13,800 nucleotides of DNA from an uncultured Synechococcus sp. (lineage in GTDB: Bacteria > Cyanobacteriota > Cyanobacteriia > PCC-6307 > Cyanobiaceae): positions 1 to 13,800 of the forward strand of contig CALJTZ010000095.1 in NCBI GenBank assembly GCA_937975655.1. The letters are read 5' to 3'. The notes beneath the pieces are model-generated. The model was not told the DNA's origin and did not search any database. It saw nothing but the letters and a program-made list of their open reading frames with translations. Shown here one piece after another: positions 13,428-13,800 of the stretch (its first letter is position 1; each line of letters begins with the position of its first letter). A program made the position numbers and the translations under genes.

Positions 13428-13800
13428 GTGGCAGACAGCCCCCCTGTGCAGGACAGCGCTCCCCTGGTGATCGTGGGCGGAGGCTTCGGCGGCCTCACCA
13501 CGGCCCTGGCTCTGGCCCAGCTGCCGGATCATCCGCCGCTGCTGCTGATCGAGCCCAACGACCGTTTCCTGTTCCTGCCGCTGCTCTATGAGCTGCTCAG
13601 CGGTGAGCTGCGCCGCTGGGAAATCGCCCCCACTTACAACGAGCTTCTGGCGGGCCGTGGGGTGGCCTGGCTGCGCAGTCGGGTGGTGAGCGTGGACGCC
13701 GAAGCCCACAGCCTGCGCACCGCCGATGGCCAGCAACTCACCTACAGCCAACTGGTGATCGCCACCGGTGGCCGCCCCGAGAGCTTCGGCATCCCGGGGG
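13428..13800 (+). CDS. ndbB: Type II NAD(P)H dehydrogenase, N-terminal part (cut by window end)
   Basis: Single-subunit, membrane-associated flavoprotein that oxidises NAD(P)H and reduces quinone without pumping protons. Only the first 124 codons are in the window. They include the FAD-binding Rossmann motif LVIVGGGFGGLTTALAL (13-29, GxGxxG at 17-22), an acidic end of the second strand (LLLIEPNDRFLFLPLLYELLSGEL), and the second flavin contact VIATGGRPESFGIPG (about 110-124). This pattern and the FLPLLYELLSG segment are typical of NDH-2/Ndb proteins; other pyridine-nucleotide disulfide reductases usually carry a redox CxxxxC early in the chain, which is absent. GTG at 13428 is the first in-frame start after the spacer; an internal GTG at codon 7 is possible. 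It diverges from cysH. Confidence 0.88.
   Translation, partial: MADSPPVQDSAPLVIVGGGFGGLTTALALAQLPDHPPLLLIEPNDRFLFLPLLYELLSGELRRWEIAPTYNELLAGRGVAWLRSRVVSVDAEAHSLRTADGQQLTYSQLVIATGGRPESFGIPG

Noticed and set aside
1..13800. CRISPR arrays, tRNA or rRNA genes, insertion sequences, prophage or integrase genes
   Set aside because: No regularly spaced repeats, cloverleaf pattern, transposase-like motif or terminal inverted repeats were seen on reading both strands.

Overview
The window looks like the left end of a contig from a GC-rich unicellular picocyanobacterium of the Synechococcus/Cyanobium group. The evidence is gene content and order: a cyanobacterial-type phosphoglucomutase, the cyanobacterial form of RarA with an extra C-terminal domain, a picocyanobacterial-style type III pantothenate kinase with a 'VGNSRWHW' N-terminus, a non-FeS CysH and an NDH-2 type dehydrogenase. 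This assignment comes from reading the proteins and from memory of picocyanobacterial gene order; no search was run. The first 17 bases are an untrimmed Illumina TruSeq adapter end, so the left edge is a sequencing artefact and the first gene is cut there.

Layout. 18-293 (-): 5' part of an exported protein of unknown function, with a stem-loop just upstream of its start. 427-2067 (+): pgm. 2105-7083 (-): a three-gene RND efflux operon in the order periplasmic adaptor lipoprotein, AcrB-like pump, small four-helix membrane protein, with the pump coupled tightly to both neighbours. No outer-membrane TolC gene is present. 7093-9309 (+): rarA, diverging from the efflux operon. 9317-9967 (-): a small exported protein that resembles the DUF1400 domain; its terminator lies inside the 3' end of rarA. 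9968-10222: a 255-base spacer with several inverted repeats. 10223-11353 (-): a phosphopantetheinyl transferase followed by an anchored protein of unknown function. 11440-11907 (+): the peroxiredoxin Bcp. 11885-13351 (-): cysH and coaX, directly abutting, with coaX overlapping the end of bcp. 13428-13800 (+): the start of a type II NAD(P)H dehydrogenase, cut by the window end.

Most of the window is housekeeping metabolism: glycogen and sugar-phosphate interconversion (pgm), sulfate reduction (cysH), CoA synthesis and carrier-protein activation (coaX, PPTase), peroxide defence (bcp), stalled-fork handling (rarA) and respiratory electron flow (ndbB). The efflux operon stands out as the accessory element. 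It has visibly lower GC (about 48-62% in sampled 60-base rows, against about 62-77% in sampled rows of the flanks) and separates pgm from rarA, which I recall as neighbours in related genomes. No CRISPR array, tRNA, rRNA, transposase or phage gene was seen. I found no clear new multi-gene system. The points most worth checking are the extra hydrophobic insert and small partner protein of the RND pump, the C-terminal domain of RarA, the terminator embedded in rarA, the DUF1400-like protein and the altered phosphate loop of CoaX.
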